DNA of 64,000 bases, from contig OY755183.1 of assembly GCA_963576735.1 (NCBI GenBank), forward strand, positions 7,955,213 to 8,019,212, read 5' to 3'. Every line of letters starts with the position of its first letter. Position 1 is the first letter of the stretch. Position numbers and translations under genes: made by a program. This stretch comes from Bedellia somnulentella. Taxonomy: Eukaryota > Arthropoda > Insecta > Lepidoptera > Bedelliidae. Positions 1 through 10,739 of the stretch are shown here, in pieces. Below the pieces are notes generated by a model. It was not told the origin of the DNA. It searched no databases and saw only the letters and a list, made by a program, of their open reading frames with translations.

Positions 1-40
1 ATTTATGGCCGTGAGTATATGTATGTAAGTATGTATGTTC
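1..40 (+). mobile_element. 3' end of family A short element
   Basis: The window opens inside a copy of the short interspersed family called A here. Only the last part is present: the 'atggccgtgagtatatgtat' terminus followed by ATGT repeats. The same terminus recurs in about twenty places in the window. Confidence 0.6.
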
Positions 41-930
41 AGAGTGCCAGAGTCGACAATATGGGATGAAACCAACCATGAAATAATATTTGTAGAAGTT
101 GGTTAGAAAGTTATTTTTTAACTGCTATTTCTTGAGCGTTCATCTGCAAGTGGCAATCTATACTTATTGGAGCGAAGCTCCATTTACCCCCGACTTTTGC
201 ATTTCGTTGTGATCGTACTCCTCCCAAACGGCTCAACTCAGAACCCTGAAATTTTGCACGGTGGTCAAGGACCATGTCTAGATGGTTTATGTCATTTTCA
301 TTTTGAACCACGGAGGAATAAACACCACAAAAAAATTACAATGTTAGTCTATGGAAAAATTACGTATACAATGCCAGCGCGTGAAAATAGAATTTTTCGT
401 ATTCGATCGTCCCAAAGTCACGTCCGTTTGCGCTCCGACACTTGGTGATTTTTCGAACTTTTGAGCGCTAATACTCGAAATCTACAACATTTCTCCCAAA
501 TTTTTTTTGAACGAAAAATTTCTTGAACATACTCTTTTTCAAAGAATATAGGTATTTAGCTATTTAGATATGTTTTTTTCAACAATAATAATTGTAATCA
601 ATTTAAGTTTTCAAAAATCAGGACTCTAACTCCATTGCAGTTTTGTGTAGAATCAATAAAGCGTTTAGGTAAACCAACAAGTATATTCAAAGAATCATAA
701 CATGTTGAATAGCAACGCGTGTTGAGATATTTGTAGAATAAATCGTTCAACGATAAGTAATATCTGTGAATCAGGCAATTGCTCGCTTCGCTCCTTTTAT
801 TGGCATCCGACGGTCTCATGCCAACCTAGTAATAAGTAAATCTGTAGAGAAGTCAATTCTGTATATTAAATATATTTTCAAAATAACTATCAGAGGATGA
901 TTAGTGGTCGATACTGATGCCAAAAATGCA
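41..930. other. gene-free stretch, AT-rich
   Basis: No gene is recognised. Short open frames on both strands have no domain, and there is no convincing splice structure. The 120-480 part reads like generic dispersed repeat sequence, but no termini could be defined. Confidence 0.4.
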
Positions 931-1690
931 ATCAGTAAAATTTTTGTCTGTCTGTCGGTTTGTATGTTCCTTATGGAAACAAAAACTACTCGACGGATTT
1001 TAACGAAACTTGGTAGAATTATTCTTCATACTCCTGGGCAGGTTATAGTATACTTACAGCAGAGTAGTGAAGGGTAATTTTGGAAAATTTTGGGAAAACG
1101 GGGGAAGTTACTCCATTTTTTAAGCTTCAGTCGCGTGTGCAGCCTTAATGGTTATAGTTACATAGAAATCATGTACGACGGAAATATTCTACATAAAATC
1201 GTCTAAAAAATATCCTCCAATAGCATATGTCTATCCTTTATGGTCGACTCACAATGACAAATGTAACTCCTGATAGCTCAGCAGTTCGGAGCATCCTGAT
1301 TATATTTGTTTACTCTTACGTTTATAGATCTCTCATTAATCTCTCATTTAAAAAAGTTTACATTATTACCTATTCAATAAAAAAAAGAATCATAGAAATC
1401 GGCATAGAAACACCAAACTTTTACATGAAATAAGCCATCGCGTCCTGTTGTTACACGTGAATTCTGAATCATGCTATAAGGATTATTTTGTAGTAATGGT
1501 TGCGCGGGCAAAAGATAGCCGTGAGTATATGTGTCATACGAACCGTTCATTAAAGCGCTTTTACAATCACAAAGCTAAACTATTCAGGAGTGCTATAAGT
1601 TGGGATTAATTTCACAAAGGTGGAGCAGTGATTGAGAAAACCTCAGATATTTTTAAAACCCGTGCGAGGCTGGGCCGACCACTAGTTTAT
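930..1690 (+). mobile_element. degenerate transposon-derived stretch, Helitron-like end
   Basis: The stretch contains a tgtctgtctgtc run and ends in 'ggccgaccactagttt'. A very similar terminus, 'ggcggaccattagttt', ends another repeat near 62330. No transposase is present. The Helitron class is a guess from the CTAGT-like end; only the shared terminus is seen directly. Confidence 0.35.
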
Positions 1691-1770
1691 AACATTTTAA
1701 TATATTAATAAACCTTAATTGAGTTGCAACAACATACCAACTGGTATGTGGAATCATTTAGTCAAATACT

Positions 1771-2000
1771 GTGTAGTGTCGGCTTAGAAGGGCACTACTC
1801 CATTTCTTCTAATGGGTGATCTTACGAGGCGACTAAGGGTATCGGGGCTACTTGAGTGATTTTTGGGCGAAGCAGTTGGAGACCAAAAACATTTATTTTA
1901 CAATCTTTTTCCCATTACACTTCCAAAAGTGGCTAAAGAATTTTCTGATTCTGAAGCTCTGGCTACCTCTTTTAGCGATTTATAGCCATATATGTATGTT
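1771..2000 (+). mobile_element. family A short interspersed element
   Basis: Nearly complete but diverged copy. It has the head 'gtgtagtgtcggcttagaa', the middle block 'tttttgggcga..gttggagacc', the block 'ccaaaagtggct', and the tail 'tatagccatatatgtatgtt'. Confidence 0.75.
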
Positions 2001-2340
2001 AATTAAATTTGGCAGAATATTGCAAGCTGACACACTTGATGGAGATCTTTGGAGTGAATAAAAAGCCATCGTTAGTCTGCCCAGCTGCTCTAGGCCGTCT
2101 TTGTAGGCCAACTCAATATGATCAACACAAGTAAAGCTAACAAATGATATCACCTAGACAACTTTAACTAGCTGAGACTTTCACTACATTTTAAAATATT
2201 GTTTTAGGTACTGCATGTGATGTCATCAATTAACACAATAATGCTGGATTTTTCAAACCTGATTAGGTATGAATTACGAAATGAATAATAATTGGTGTTT
2301 TGTTTTAAGAACAATACAAATATATAACTTACATAACATA

Positions 2341-2579
2341 ACATATACTCACGGCAATAAATCCCTAGAAGGGGTAGCCAGAGCTAAGGAATTAGAAATT
2401 CCTCAGCCACTTTTGGAAAATTGAGTGGGGAAAAGATGGTAAAGTAAAGGTTGTTGGTGATGGGTTTCCAACCGCATCGCCCAAAAATCCCTTAAAAGTC
2501 CCAATACCGTTAGTCGCCTCTTACGTACACCCATCGGTAGAAACGGGGTAGTGCTATTCTAAGCCGACACTACACGGCA
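2341..2579 (-). mobile_element. family A short interspersed element
   Basis: Full-length copy in reverse orientation. The tail 'acatatactcacggc' is at the low end and the head 'gccgacactacacggc' at the high end, with all internal blocks present. Confidence 0.8.
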
Positions 2580-2691
2580 CAAATTTTATATAAGTATAAA
2601 AGTAAAAACATCGATGACCACTGAAAACGACGCTGTAGATAGAAAATTCAGCAAATCCCATTAGGATTAGCATTGCCTATAACATTATACA

Positions 2692-2770
2692 TACATACTT
2701 ATTCTCACGCCACTAGTTCCCGTTGGGGAGGCAGAGACTATCGATCGCTATTTTATACGATGTGACATCA
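2692..2770 (-). mobile_element. 3' tail fragment of the LINE found at 3541-6893
   Basis: The fragment carries the LINE 3' end: CATA repeats, 'tctcacgccactagttccc', then 'ggcagagactatcgatcgc'. The same order is seen at 3541-3615. It is 5'-truncated after about 80 bases. Confidence 0.65.
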
Positions 2771-3540
2771 TACAATATTTATATTTAATAAAATTTAAAC
2801 ACAAAGAAATGAATTTAAGAAATTCAACAATTCTGAGAGCCTTTCCACATCACGTTTTTTGTCGGGCCGACGCGACCCGCGTTCCCATGTCGCGTATGAC
2901 GTGAAATAGGGGATTAAATTATATACGTAACTTCTCAATTTTGAATCAAGAAGTAAGAAAATAAATATATCTTTATGTTTACAATTATTTTTAAAAATGA
3001 AAAGAACTAAATTCTCTAAAGGGGTATGGGAGGGTTTAATTTATATGAAACAAGGACGACTTAGCAGTATGTAAATTGGTTTACATGTATTGTATACGGT
3101 ACAAATACAAATCAGAACATTATCATAAAGAGATTTAGGATTTAATTGTGTCGCTATTTGCCTAAATAGGCTCCAAAACTACTCCTAGTATATATCCTAT
3201 CCTATCCTAGTATATATCTCCAGAAGAAACAAGGACTATAAATCATTGCAGTCTTCATAAGTAGTAGAAGTAATTAAAGAAATCTTAGACATTTGGAAAA
3301 TAACAATAACCCTGTGAAGCTGCACTATTATACAAAAAAAGAGCTATTTAGGAAAAATTTATACTTCAAACTTAAAGTATGACTGGACAAAATTTTAAAG
3401 GATGCATATACTCATAGCATAGTTGACAGCTTGAATGGAAAGGGTTACACAATGTTTATTTAAAATACTACTTATGCTGTCTTATTATTAATTTGCGTTA
3501 AACAACACACAACATGATGAAAGTACAATTCTCCTTAAAT
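2771..3540. other. gene-free AT-rich spacer
   Basis: No coding exon or RNA gene is recognised. There is one short run of direct 'tatatcctatcc' repeats near 3190-3210. Confidence 0.4.
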
Positions 3541-6500
3541 ATACATACATACATACATATTCTTACGCCGTTAGTTCCCATTGGGGTAGGCAGAGACTAT
3601 CGATCGCCACTTTGTACGATCCTGGCAAACCTCTCTAGCTTCATTCACATCCATCAATCTTTTCATACAAGCTCTTTTATTCTTCGTACTTCGGACACCT
3701 GCCTTTTTGAGCACATTTTCTATTTGATCTAAATGTGTCCTCCGAGGTCGTCCTCTACTAACATTACCTTCCACATTGGCTCTATAGATCTCTTTCACCA
3801 CTTTACTGTCACCCATCCTCGCTATGTGCCCAAACCATCTCAACATTCCTTTTTCTATCTTTCTTACAATATCATCTTTTACACCACACCTTTCACGAAT
3901 CACATCATTCCTCACACGATCACATAACCTTACATTACAAACTTTTCTGAGGGATCTCATTTCTACTGCATTCACTCTGCTTTCATGCTTCTTCTGCCAC
4001 ACCCAACATTCACTGCCATACATAAGCGTAGGAACGAGGACAGCATCATGCGCAGCCATTCGGGCCTTTTTGGACACCGATTGACTAGACATGAGACTAT
4101 CCAGTGCTCCATTTACCGCATTACCCTTTTTTACTCTTCTTTCAATGTCTTCATCACACTTTCCATCCCTAGTAAACTAACTTCCCAGATATACGAACTC
4201 TTTCACTTGTTCGACTTTCTTACCATTGATCTCAATCACGCATTCAGTCATATTCTCCTCTCTCTCGAAAACCATGGTTTTGGTTTTATCCACATTCACT
4301 CTCATTCCTTTTCTTTCAAACGACGCACATGCAATATTCATCATCTCTTGCAACTCTTCAACCGACGATGCAAGTAACACTTGATCATCAGCATATAAGA
4401 GGCATTTGATGACTCCACCCACCATTCTCAGTCCATAATCACTTTCACGCAACTCTATCAGACAGTCATCCATGAACAAGTTGAAGAGCCACGGAGAAGC
4501 TACACATCCCTGTCGGACACCCCTAGAGATACCGAACCAGTCTGTGTTTTCCCCGTTTATTCTTACACATGCACTAGAATCCTCATATAGTGATACCAAT
4601 GCACGTATAAGTTGGCTCCCCAAGCCGAACTTGGATAACACCTCCCACAAATACTTCCTTACCACCCTATCATACGCCTTCTCTAAATCTATGAAGAATC
4701 AATACCCCTTTCGATTCTTGGCTAAGAACTTTTCAGTGATGCTCCTTAAAGAGAAGATTTGATCCATACATCCCATTCCCTTTCTAAATCCTGCTTGCAC
4801 ATCCCAAATTTTGTCATCTGTTTCATTCATCACTCTTTCAATCAATACCTTTGCATACAATTTACCGACAACACTGAGTAGGCTAATTCCGCGGTAGTTT
4901 TTAGCTTCCTGGTGTGACCCTTTTCCTTTATATAAGGGCACAATTACTGCCCTGCACCAATCTCGTGGTACTTTACCACTCGATCAACACTTTTGAAAAA
5001 GGAAGTACAGCCAGGAAGCCACCAACCCTTTACCAGCCCTCAGCATTTCGATACTTATCCTATCATACCCTGCCGCTTTCCCTACTTTCATACTTTTCAA
5101 TGCTTTCATTACTTCTTCCATACTAATCTCACTGTCACTACTGTCACCCATAACGTCGTTCCAATCAACATTACTGCTGATTGGCGAAGAAATGGATGTA
5201 TCCTCTTTTTCAAAGAGTCCCTCAAAATAGTTCTTCCATACTCGTCTTATGCTACTTTCATTCGTCGCCAATTCACCCTGTTCATCTCTCACAACATTCA
5301 CTTTTGTGTTTTGGGAAACTCCCTTTTCTTTCCGGATATATTTCCAGAACAACTTTTGGTTATTCCGGAAATTATCAGAGAGTTTCCTCTCACACCATTC
5401 TATCAGATCACGCTTTTTCTTTTCTATTTTCTTCTTTACCTCATTCTTAACTCTCTCATATTCATCTTCACTATTCTTCACTACATCATCTGTTACTCTC
5501 GCATCCATTCGTTTACTAGCTTTAATCGCTAGTAAATCTAACCAAGCTTTCTTTTTATCTCCAACTGCCTCTTTCACATCTTTATCCCACCAACTTGTTG
5601 GTGGTCTATTTGTTCTTTTACTCAATCCACATACTTCCGTCGCACATTCAACCATTGACGATTTGAGCACATCCCATACTTCTTCTATTTCTAATTCATC
5701 CTTCATCTCCACGCAACTTAGCCTGTCGTCCAATTTCTTCTTATATTCATCTCTAATATTTTCATCCTCTTCCAATTTCTCCACTTTTATTCTCGCAAAT
5801 TCAGTTGTTGACACTTTGGCCCTGTGACGCCAACGCTTGCACAGTTCCCTCAATCGTGATAACACTTTGCTCTTAGCCTTTCATCCACTATCACAAAATC
5901 TATCATACTTCTCTCGCTTCCCCTCTGTCTAGTATACATATGGATATCTTTGTGTTCGTAACACAAAGATTCCTCCCCAAACATACATCAATCACTTTCT
6001 CCCCATTCTCGTTCACTCTTTTATCACCAAACTTTCCTAAAAATCTTTCACAACCGTTGCGTGACACCCCAACCCAACCATTAAAATCTCCTAACATAAC
6101 AATTCTCTCATTCTGATCACACCCATTCGCAACATCGTCTAACAAATTCCAAAACTCCTCCCTCTCGGATAGTGATTTGGACATGTCCGGAGCATACACG
6201 CAAATTATGCGCATCCTGACCAGCCCTACTTTCACCTTTATGCATAGGAGCCTTGGACTCACACATGCATAATCTTTCATGCACTTAGCCATCCTTTCAG
6301 ATATTAGAAGTCCCACGCCTTGGCAAGCTCTGTCACTCTCGGCAACTCCCGACCAGATAGCTGTAAATGGGCCAAGTTGTGAAACCTCTTTTTCCTTGCG
6401 CTTCGTTTCATTTACACACAGAAAATCTAGGTTTCTTTTTTCCATAATCAAACATACTTCATCTAATTTTTCATGCATCCCTACACACATATTCATCGTA

Positions 6501-6893
6501 CCAAAGCGGGTCTCTTCAGCCCACTTTTCGCCCCGCGAGGAACCACGGCTTGATAGGTGGCGAGCCACATCGCCGCCATCGTGTTTTATTTTTGTTTTGA
6601 AACACATTTGGACCCCACGAAAAGCAAGGGAAATAAACTGTCCGCCTAGCCAGAGCCCCGCTTGACTAGGTAAGGTTATTTAGTACCCGGAGTGCACCAA
6701 GCTCCGGGACGGCGGGCGGTACGCTAGAGACCAGGCTCACCCCTGGCCACGCATCCCTCGGCACGGCAGACCTTGGATTAGTGTAAGGGCGAAGATGGAA
6801 AAGCCCTGTTCCCTTAGTCGACTCCTACGAAACACCCACGGGACGAGATGGGGTAGTGCTATTCTATGCCGACACTACACAGCAAATCTCCTT
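3541..6893 (-). mobile_element. near full-length APE-type LINE (RTE-like), inactivated
   Basis: Non-LTR retrotransposon on the minus strand. Its 5' end is near 6893 (head 'tgtgtagtgtcggcat') and its 3' end at 3541 in (ATGT)n. Between them are an endonuclease region, a reverse transcriptase with a YADD box and a C-terminal tail. The head and tail resemble both ends of the short family A. The tail recurs as fragments at 2692, 26347, 35935, 46528, 51741, 56455 and 61155, so the family has been active here. Clade placement is by general resemblance only. Confidence 0.85.
3571..6607 (-). pseudogene. LINE polyprotein (endonuclease-reverse transcriptase), broken
   Basis: Reading from 6607 downward, 5903-6607 encodes an APE-type endonuclease domain with NETKRKE and MLGDFNGWVG motifs. 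From 5865 to 3571 runs one reading frame carrying the reverse transcriptase (PLYKGKG, RGVRQGC, YADDQVL) and a tail with GSECW and RWFGHIARM. That frame is cut by three in-frame stops: a TGA at 4984, a TGA at 4699 inside the RT (KGY-stop-FFIDLEKAYD) and a TAG at 4177 (VYLGS-stop-FTRDGK). A frameshift lies between 5865 and 5905. The few lesions over about 3 kb suggest a fairly recent insertion. It encodes self-mobilisation functions, not a host gene. Confidence 0.85.
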
Positions 6894-6970
6894 AAATATG
6901 CAATAACGAAACTAAACTACCAAAAAAATACTAAACCACCGACTAAATTACTAAGTCACCGATAATATAT

Positions 6971-7229
6971 ATACATACACATACATACATACATATACTC
7001 ACGGCTAAAAATCCCTTAAAGGGGTAGCCAGAGCTAGGGAATTAGAAATTCCTCAGCCGCTTTTGGAAGTTGCGTGGGAAAAAGATGGTGAAATAAAGGT
7101 TGCTGGTGATGGGTCTCCAACCGCATCGCCCAAAAATCCCTTAAAAGCCCCAATACCGTTAGTCGCCTCTTACGTACACCCACCGGAAGAAATGGGGTAG
7201 TGCTATTCTAAGCCGACACTACACAGCAT
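6971..7229 (-). mobile_element. family A short interspersed element
   Basis: Full-length reverse copy with a long (CATA)n tail at the low end and the head 'gccgacactacacagc' at the high end. It lies directly upstream of the LINE's 5' end and in the same orientation. Confidence 0.85.
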
Positions 7230-7564
7230 ATATATACATATTATTATAATGCCGTGTGTTGGCGGCCTACAATACCAACACCCCTTTACTTCCTACGGGA
7301 GTCGTAAGAGGCGACGAATGGACTACCAGTGAATGGGCAGCAGCATTCACTGAGAACTATTAACTTCTTACTGCGATCGCCAACCCGCATGCCAAGCGTG
7401 GCGATTATGGCATAATCCCCCCAAATGGTTGTTACAAAAACGAATCGGCCCCCCTAGTCCCCGGCGGCCCCACTATTCCTGGCTACGGCAGCGGTCATGG
7501 TAACGGTGGGGCAGGGAGTGCTAAGAATCCCTGGCAGAGATCCGGCTGCCACAAACGACGACCT

Positions 7565-8104
7565 ATGCTGAACCTGGCAACATACAATATGCGGACATTG
7601 CGGACCGACGAGAAGCTCGCTGAACTGGAAGAAGTGATAGGCACGTTGAAGTCTGGCAACTTGTTCTATCTCCGGGAGGGCGACCAGCAGTCCCAGGGTG
7701 GTGTTGGGTTTATCGTCCACAAGTCCCTAGCAAATAACGTGGAGAAGATCGAGAGTGTGTCGACAAGGGTAGCGTACCTTATACTCAGGATAACCAAAAG
7801 GTATTCGATAAAGGTCTCACAGGTTTACGCACCGACCTCGACACACTCCGACGATGAGATGGAGAATATGTATGAGGATATATCCCGAGCCATGCATTCT
7901 TCCAAAACTCACTTCACTATTGTTATAGGGGACTTTAACGCAATACTCGGCAAACGAAACGGCAATGAGTTGAGAGTAGGGAACTTTGGATTTGGGACAA
8001 GTAACGCCCGAGGCCATATGCTGGCTGGATTTATTGAGAAGGAGGGCCTCTTTAGTATGAACTCTTCTTCGAAAAACAAGAACAGTGGAAATGGACATGG
8101 ATGA
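7565..8104 (+). pseudogene. RTE endonuclease domain, truncated
   Basis: The frame starts LNLATYNMRTLRTDEKLAEL, the usual start of RTE endonuclease, and continues through QVYAPTSTHSDDEME and IVIGDFNAILG (metal-binding region). Near 8090 the frame slips: the adjacent frame reads WTWMSPNGVT as expected, so there is a small indel. A foldback element begins about 25 bases later. The usual ETK/ETH-type box region near residues 35-50 also looks deleted, since KSGNLFYLREGD follows abruptly. Confidence 0.75.
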
Positions 8105-8127
8105 GTCCTAACGGTGTTACGATAACA

Positions 8128-8733
8128 AAAAGAAAACCGACTTCATTGTTGGAAAAACAACCGAAAATAAACAATCTAGTACTAAAAAGTACGAAATAAG
8201 TATTTTAGTTGAATATGAGTACTGTGATTAATACCTTAGCAATTTCTTTATTCCGCACGCGTCAGTTCGACCTACCTCAATATTAAAATTCTCTTAAATT
8301 AATTTGTGAGCCGGTGCCAGCCTGCGTGATAATGATGACTGATGATTGATAATAATAAGTGTGTATTTTGCACTTCATATACATGTACAATGTAGGATAC
8401 CTTGTAGTTGTAGGGTAAATTGATTTTTGTACGTATTACCATTTAAAACGTAAGGCGATAGATATATATTGTTTAGATTGTAATAATCAGAGATAGATAG
8501 TAGGGTGAATTTAGTTTTGTTTGACTGGCACCGACTCAAAAACTTACGACGACGACTTAAATTAAGAGAATTTTAATATTTAGGTAGGTTGAACTGACGC
8601 GTGTGGAATAAAGAAATTGCTAAGGTATTAATCACAGTACTCATATTCAACTAAAATACTTATTTCGTACTTTTTAGTACTAGATTGTTTATTTTCGGTT
8701 GTTTTTCCAACAATGAAGTCGGTTTTCTTTTTG
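8128..8733. mobile_element. foldback element with about 175-bp inverted arms
   Basis: The left arm (8128-8303) and right arm (8558-8733) are near-perfect reverse complements. The outer ends read 'aaaagaaaaccgacttc' and 'gaagtcggttttcttttt'. The roughly 250-bp centre has no coding potential. It is inserted in the RTE endonuclease. The 'aagtcggtt' terminus recurs at 9609, 27750, 28425 and 30118, pointing to a dispersed family. Confidence 0.8.
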
Positions 8734-8955
8734 GTAAAAATTATTTTATTTTACGAGTTTTAGAGATGAGTAGACCTGGCAAATATGCCTCTCAGATAAG
8801 GAAGCGACGGTTACTGTATTATTCTTCGCATTTCCGGTATTTCTATTACTGTACGATATTAAATAGGCTCAACCATATGTAACTTTACATTGTTCTTGAA
8901 ATCCCTCAAAAGGCGATGGTCTACAATTCCACATTTCAAAAAAGACTCAATCGTT

Positions 8956-9118
8956 CACGCTGAAAATCCCCGACGGGGTTAGCAGAGGTAGTAATACTTC
9001 TGAATATGACGTGACATTATCGCCTGTTGTTCAGAGTACCCACGATTTGCTTGGCCAGTGTTCTCACGTTATACAGGTCAGGCCTATCGGCGTTTTGAAC
9101 AAATACACTGTCACATGA
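8956..9118 (-). mobile_element. SINE family B, 3' part
   Basis: The fragment holds 'cgttcacgctgaaaatccc', 'ggcagaggtag'-like and 'gtacccacg' blocks. They are shared in the same order with copies at 42013 and 52331. The tRNA-like head is missing. Confidence 0.65.
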
Positions 9119-9620
9119 TTGTGAGTTTCGACAGTCCCCTCGATTTCCTGGGATGCCATCATCAGATCCTGGTCTCATGGTACTTCCTCGGTAACAATAG
9201 CATAACAAAAGAAATGTTTAGTGAACCTGTACTTCTCTTCATAAAAGCTACGAAGAGGAGTATAAATCTATATAGAATGTTAAAAGAACTGTTTCCTAAC
9301 TCCTAGTGATTGAGGACCCACACCTTCCATCATCAGCTCAGCAGCATAACAATATGATTTTCAGAAGCAAATCCCAATATAAGTTCAGAAAATATGTAAA
9401 ACGTGGTACATTTGCCTATAAAATTCGAGGGTTCCCCTCGATTTCTCCAGGATCCCATATCCTCATCATGGTACCTATCCGGGAGTATCTTCTTTCCAAT
9501 GAAAAAATAATAATCGAAATCGGCTCATAAATGGCAAAGTAATCGGCGAACAAACATAAAAATATATATATATATATATATGCGGTCGAATTGAGAACAC
9601 TCTTTTTTTTGAAGTCGGTT
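9119..9620. mobile_element. insertion debris ending in gaagtcggttaaaa
   Basis: This is non-coding repeat sequence. A 'cctcgattt' block occurs twice (9139 and 9437) and an (AT)n run lies at 9561-9580. It ends in 'gaattgagaac..gaagtcggtt', as does the tandem array near 30120. It lies inside the interrupted RTE LINE. Confidence 0.45.
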
Positions 9621-9857
9621 AAAAATAATTATAATGTTATAATTTATAATGTCGACCAAAAAGCATATGTCTCTGTGATCTGTGCGGTTAAGACCGGAAG
9701 CGATCATCGAATGGTCAGAGGCACATTAAATATCAATATAGAGCTCGAACGACGTCGGCTGATGAAGTCAACGCTCCGTCCAACACCAGTTTAAATTCAA
9801 GATCCTGAGACCTTTCAACTCGAACTTCAAAACCGTTTCGAATGCCTGGGATATTGC

Positions 9858-10504
9858 GTGGATGTGGACGATTTCAGTGGCAAAATCGTGGAAACTGTTC
9901 AACAGGTTGGGTCAAAGTTCTCCAAGACTCGACGTGGTAATAAAACCAAACGACTCTCTGACCAAACTCTCCAGCTTATGGAAGAAAGACCAAATTTAAT
10001 CCGTCATAACACAGAGCGAATCAAAACCTTTATTGAGCAAAACAAGGGCTCCAAGGTATTCGCAAGCGACCTGTCTATCGGGCAGAGCCAGTTAACGAGA
10101 CTGAAGACTGATGATGGCAGAATTTTATCTTCCAAGCCGGCCAAGATATCCCGGACGTCAGCCTCTACGAGATTGATATGGCTCTCAAACAGTTGCAAAA
10201 CAACAAGGCAGCGGGTGAGGACGGAATTACGGCAGAGCTTTTGAAGGCGGGTAGAAAACCGATTCTTAAGGCCCTCCAAAAGTTATTTAATACTGTTCTA
10301 CACACGGGATTCACGCCTGAGACATGGAACAGGAGTGTGGTGGTGCTGCTCTTTAAGAAGGGTGATAATACCCTATTAAATAATTACAGGCCAATATCGC
10401 TTCTGAGCCATGTCTACAAACTGTTTTCGAGAGTCTTTCTCGGAGGTTTGACGACTTTCAGCCTCCCGAACAAGCCGGTTTTCGAAAAGGCTTTGGTACC
10501 ATAG
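9858..10504 (+). pseudogene. RTE reverse transcriptase N-terminal part, broken
   Basis: Two overlapping frames (9858-10244 and 10178-10504) together carry the start of an RTE reverse transcriptase. KAAGEDGITAELLKAG is finger motif 1, and VVVLLFKKGD and NNYRPISLLSHVYKLFSR are motif 2. A frameshift lies near 10170. A further piece, LGLVDYENAFDSI, follows at 10570 in another frame. The catalytic aspartates of the later YADD box are absent. Confidence 0.75.
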
Positions 10505-10739
10505 ACCATATCCACACCCTACGCCAGATTATACGGAAGACCGAGGAGTATAATCTGCCATTATGTCTAGGGCTCGTGGACTATGAAAATGCCTTTGATT
10601 CGATTGTTCATAAGAAACATGAAACAAACCTTTTTGTAACCAAGTTTCTATGTTCAAAAATGAAAATATATTGGTATATATTGGTATGGATAGCAGTTTG
10701 GCAGTTTGGCGACCCGGTGCTGCCCCCTACACTGACTGT

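Larger units (their letters stand above)
7250..10625 (+). mobile_element. RTE-type LINE, degenerate and interrupted
   Basis: The 5' leader contains 'gggagtcgtaagaggcgac'. Endonuclease follows at 7565-8104, then about 1.5 kb of nested insertions, then the endonuclease end at 9640-9794 (VKTGSDHR, LERRRLMKSTLRPT), and the reverse transcriptase start at 9858-10504 with NNKAAGEDGITAELLKAG and NNYRPISLL. It stops inside the palm (CLGLVDYENAFDSI) near 10620, so the catalytic YADD part is missing. Frameshifts and stops separate the pieces. Confidence 0.8.

Noticed and set aside
3985..5827. Several plus-strand open frames of 90-190 residues
   Set aside because: They are antisense shadows of the minus-strand LINE ORF; Ser/Phe/Thr-rich composition is what its complement gives.
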